From Blastococcus sp. TBT05-19 (GTDB taxonomy: Bacteria; Actinomycetota; Actinomycetes; Mycobacteriales; Geodermatophilaceae), in assembly GCF_003319095.1 (NCBI RefSeq), contig NZ_QOHI01000005.1, positions 248,001-312,000 on the forward strand: a stretch of DNA of 64,000 nucleotides, read 5' to 3'. A program made the position numbers and the translations under genes. The notes under the pieces are model-generated. The model was not told where the DNA came from, searched no databases, and worked only from the letters and a program-made list of their open reading frames with translations. This document shows, one piece after another, positions 61,748 to 64,000 of the stretch (position 1 is the first letter of the stretch; each line of letters begins with the position of its first letter).

Positions 61748-62419
61748 GTGCCCCGGGAACCGATGATCGCGCCCAGCCTGCTGTCCGCGGACTTCGCCCG
61801 CCTCGCCGACGAGGTGGCGCGGGTGGCCGACGCCGACTGGCTGCACGTCGACGTCATGGACGCGCACTTCGTGCCGAACCTGACCCTGGGCCTGCCGGTC
61901 GTCGAGGCGATCCAGCGGGTCAGCCCGGTCCCGCTGGACTGCCACCTGATGATCGAGGACCCGGAGCGCTGGGCCCCCGGGTACGCCGAGGCCGGCGCCC
62001 GCAACGTCACCGTGCACGTCGAGGCCTGCCGCGACGCCCGCGCCGTGGCCCGCGACATCCGCGCCGCCGGGGCGCTGGCCGGCCTGGCGATCAAGCCCGG
62101 CACCCCGCTGGAGGACCACCTCGAGCTGCTCCGCGACTTCGACACCCTGCTGGTCATGAGCGTCGAGCCGGGCTTCGGCGGCCAGTCGTTCATCGCCGAC
62201 GTGCTGCCCAAGGTGCGCGAGGCCCGCCGGCTGGTCGACAGCGGCGAGCTCACCCTGCTGGTCGAGATCGACGGCGGCATCAACGCCGACACCATCGAGC
62301 AGGCCGCCGAGGCCGGCGTCGACATGTTCGTCGCGGGCTCCGCCGTCTACGGCGCCGAGGACCCCGCCGCCGCCATCGCCGCGCTCCGGGCGCAGGCGGC
62401 CGCGGCGCGGCCGGCGTGA
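61748..62419 (+). CDS. rpe: Ribulose-phosphate 3-epimerase
   Basis: A 223-residue TIM-barrel epimerase: [12 protein letters not shown] at the N-terminus, [16 protein letters not shown] with the metal and catalytic Asp, [11 protein letters not shown] and [10 protein letters not shown] with the second Asp. It interconverts ribulose- and xylulose-5-phosphate, and so links to the ribulose phosphate used downstream for riboflavin. Its stop overlaps ribD. Confidence 0.95.
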   Translation: MPREPMIAPSLLSADFARLADEVARVADADWLHVDVMDAHFVPNLTLGLPVVEAIQRVSPVPLDCHLMIEDPERWAPGYAEAGARNVTVHVEACRDARAVARDIRAAGALAGLAIKPGTPLEDHLELLRDFDTLLVMSVEPGFGGQSFIADVLPKVREARRLVDSGELTLLVEIDGGINADTIEQAAEAGVDMFVAGSAVYGAEDPAAAIAALRAQAAAARPA

Positions 62420-63492
62420 CCGCCACCGACGCCGAGCTGCGGGGGATGGCCCGCGCCCGCGAGCTGGGCGAGTCCGCGCTCGGCACGACCAGCCCGAACC
62501 CGGCCGTGGGCGCGGTGGTCCTGGCCGCGGACGGCTCGATCGTCGGCGAGGGGGCCACGAACCCGCCGGGCGGTCCGCACGCCGAGGTGGTCGCCCTGGA
62601 CCAGGCCGGCGAGCGCGCCCGCGGCGGCACCGCCGTCGTCACCCTCGAGCCGTGCGCGCACACCGGCCGCACCGGCCCGTGCGCCGACGCGCTGCTCGCC
62701 GCCGGCGTCGCCCGCGTCGTCGTCGCCGTCCCGGAGCCGACCGAGCTCGCCGGTGGGGGAGCGGACCGCCTGCGCGCCGCCGGGGTCGACGTCGTCGTCG
62801 GGGTCGAGCAGGAAGCGGCGGAGCGCGGCGCCCTCGCCGGCTGGCTGACCGGCGTGCGCGAGCAGCGGCCCTACGTCATCTGGAAGGTGGCGGCCACCCT
62901 CGACGGGCGGGTCGCCGCCGCCGACGGCAGCAGCCGGTGGATCACCGGCCCCGAGGCCCGCGCCGAGGTGCACCGCATCCGGGCCGGCTGCGACGCCGTC
63001 GTCGTCGGCTCGGGCACCGCGCTCACCGACGACCCGCAGCTGACCGTCCGCGACTCCGACGGCCGGGACGCCGACCGGCAGCCGCTGCGGGTGGTCGTCG
63101 ACCGGTCCGGTCGCCTGCCCGCCACCGCGCGGGTGCTCGACGACGCCGCCCCCACCCTGGTCAGCCGCGCCGACGGCGCGGCCGAGCTGCTGGCCGAGCT
63201 GTTCGCACGCGATGTGCGCCGGGTGCTGCTCGAGGGCGGCCCCACGCTGGCCGCGGCCTTCCTCCGCGAGGGGCTGGTGGACGAGGCCGTCGTGCACCTC
63301 GCACCGAAGCTCCTGGGCGCCGGCCCCTCCCTCGTGGGTGACCTGGGAATCAGCGGCATCGGCTCGGCGCTGTCCTTCTCGGTCGTCGCTCTCACCCCCC
63401 TGGGCGGGGACGTGCAGATCCGGCTGCACCCCACCCGGCACACTGGTGGGGGCACCCGCACCAGCGGGGACTCATCGGACGGAGGGAGCTGA
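62416..63492 (+). CDS. ribD: Bifunctional riboflavin deaminase/reductase RibD
   Basis: A 358-residue protein. The N-terminal zinc deaminase (about 1-145) has the ligands H55 with E57 (GGPHAEVVA), C80 and C89 ([13 protein letters not shown]). The C-terminal reductase (about 150-350) has [25 protein letters not shown] and [11 protein letters not shown]. It catalyses two successive steps of riboflavin synthesis. The GTG overlaps the rpe stop; one base separates its stop from riboflavin synthase. Confidence 0.94.
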   Translation: MTATDAELRGMARARELGESALGTTSPNPAVGAVVLAADGSIVGEGATNPPGGPHAEVVALDQAGERARGGTAVVTLEPCAHTGRTGPCADALLAAGVARVVVAVPEPTELAGGGADRLRAAGVDVVVGVEQEAAERGALAGWLTGVREQRPYVIWKVAATLDGRVAAADGSSRWITGPEARAEVHRIRAGCDAVVVGSGTALTDDPQLTVRDSDGRDADRQPLRVVVDRSGRLPATARVLDDAAPTLVSRADGAAELLAELFARDVRRVLLEGGPTLAAAFLREGLVDEAVVHLAPKLLGAGPSLVGDLGISGIGSALSFSVVALTPLGGDVQIRLHPTRHTGGGTRTSGDSSDGGS

Positions 63493-63493
63493 G

Positions 63494-64000
63494 GTGTTCA
63501 CCGGCATCGTCGAAGAGGTGGGCACCCTGGCCGCTCGCGAGGACCAGGGCGACTCCGCCGTCCTCAGCATCCGCGCGAGCACGGTCCTCACCGACGTCTC
63601 GCTCGGCGACTCGATCGCCGTCAACGGCGTCTGCCTGACCGTCACCGGCGTCACGCCCGAGGACGACGGCAGCGGCGTCTGGACCACCGACGTCATGGCC
63701 GAGACCCTGCGCCGCAGCTCGTTGGGCGCGGTCGTCGAGGGCGCGCCGGTCAACCTCGAGCGCGCCGTCAGCCCGCACACCCGGCTCGGCGGCCACCTGA
63801 TGCAGGGCCACGTCGACGGCGTCGGCTCGATCGTGTCCCGCACGCCGGGCGAGCACTGGGAGGTCGTCCGCATCGGCCTGCCCGTCGAGCTCGGCCGCTA
63901 CGTCGTCGAGAAGGGCTCCATCGCCGTCGACGGCGTCTCGCTGACCGTCAGCGCGGTCAGCGCCCTGGACCACCCCGAGCCCTGGTTCGAGGTCAGCCTC
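63494..64000 (+). CDS. ribE: Riboflavin synthase alpha subunit (3' end outside window)
   Basis: 169 codons of a protein usually about 200-220 residues. It begins with the invariant MFTGIVEEVG; the two lumazine-synthase-like barrels are seen as SIAVNGVCLTVT and, in the second repeat, SIAVDGVSLTVS, with GGHLMQGHVDG between. It dismutates two dimethylribityllumazines to riboflavin. GTG start one base past the ribD stop with GGAGGGAGC upstream. Confidence 0.95.
   Translation, partial: MFTGIVEEVGTLAAREDQGDSAVLSIRASTVLTDVSLGDSIAVNGVCLTVTGVTPEDDGSGVWTTDVMAETLRRSSLGAVVEGAPVNLERAVSPHTRLGGHLMQGHVDGVGSIVSRTPGEHWEVVRIGLPVELGRYVVEKGSIAVDGVSLTVSAVSALDHPEPWFEVSL

Overview
This 64 kb window is high-GC chromosomal DNA from an actinomycete. 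Evidence is the strong G/C bias at third codon positions, frequent GTG starts, many ATGA/GTGA 4-base overlaps, and actinobacterial marker genes: a BldD-type regulator, the actinobacterial integration host factor mIHF, a helicase-degenerate PriA, a DUF222/HNH gene behind a CGAAC-N4-GTTCG SOS box, and an F420/flavin LLM oxidoreductase. The housekeeping gene order (rarA, DUF948, alaS, ruvX, mltG, aro genes, efp, nusB, bldD, pyr operon, mihF, gmk, rpoZ, coaBC, metK, priA, fmt, rsmB, rpe, rib genes) fits Geodermatophilaceae and relatives. That placement is inference from synteny and style, not from a search.

Bases 1-13040 form a nitrogen/amino-acid catabolic region. It holds a permease (cut by the window edge), an LLM oxidoreductase, a PucR regulator, a GabT-type aminotransferase, a short-form NAD glutamate dehydrogenase, an Lrp/AsnC regulator, a ureohydrolase, an XRE-cupin regulator, a DavA-like amidase and a DavB-like flavin 2-monooxygenase. 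Together these can be read as the arginine oxygenase route: arginine to 4-guanidinobutanamide, to 4-guanidinobutanoate, to GABA plus urea, to succinate semialdehyde and glutamate, with ammonia released by the dehydrogenase.

Bases 13059-21344 are accessory: an SOS-controlled DUF222/HNH gene, an unknown gene, a copper amine oxidase with a small membrane protein, a divergent amino-acid/amine permease, a DUF559 protein and an aldo/keto reductase.

Bases 21381-47799 are dense housekeeping operons: rarA, DUF948/DUF6167, alaS-ruvX-mltG-aroE, a prepilin peptidase, aroC-aroK-aroB-aroQ, pepQ, efp and nusB. A minus-strand ABC exporter and bldD follow, then pyrR-pyrB-pyrC-carA-carB-pyrD-like-pyrF behind a PyrR-binding hairpin that includes the region just before the ribosome binding site.

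Bases 48127-64000 carry mihF, gmk, rpoZ, coaBC and metK, a two-gene regulator module behind a 31-bp near-perfect palindrome, priA, a membrane-anchored secreted protein, a racemase, def, fmt (which appears to start at CTG), rsmB, a minus-strand aldehyde dehydrogenase, a membrane protein, rpe, ribD and the first part of riboflavin synthase. I saw no rRNA, tRNA, CRISPR array, insertion sequence or phage gene.
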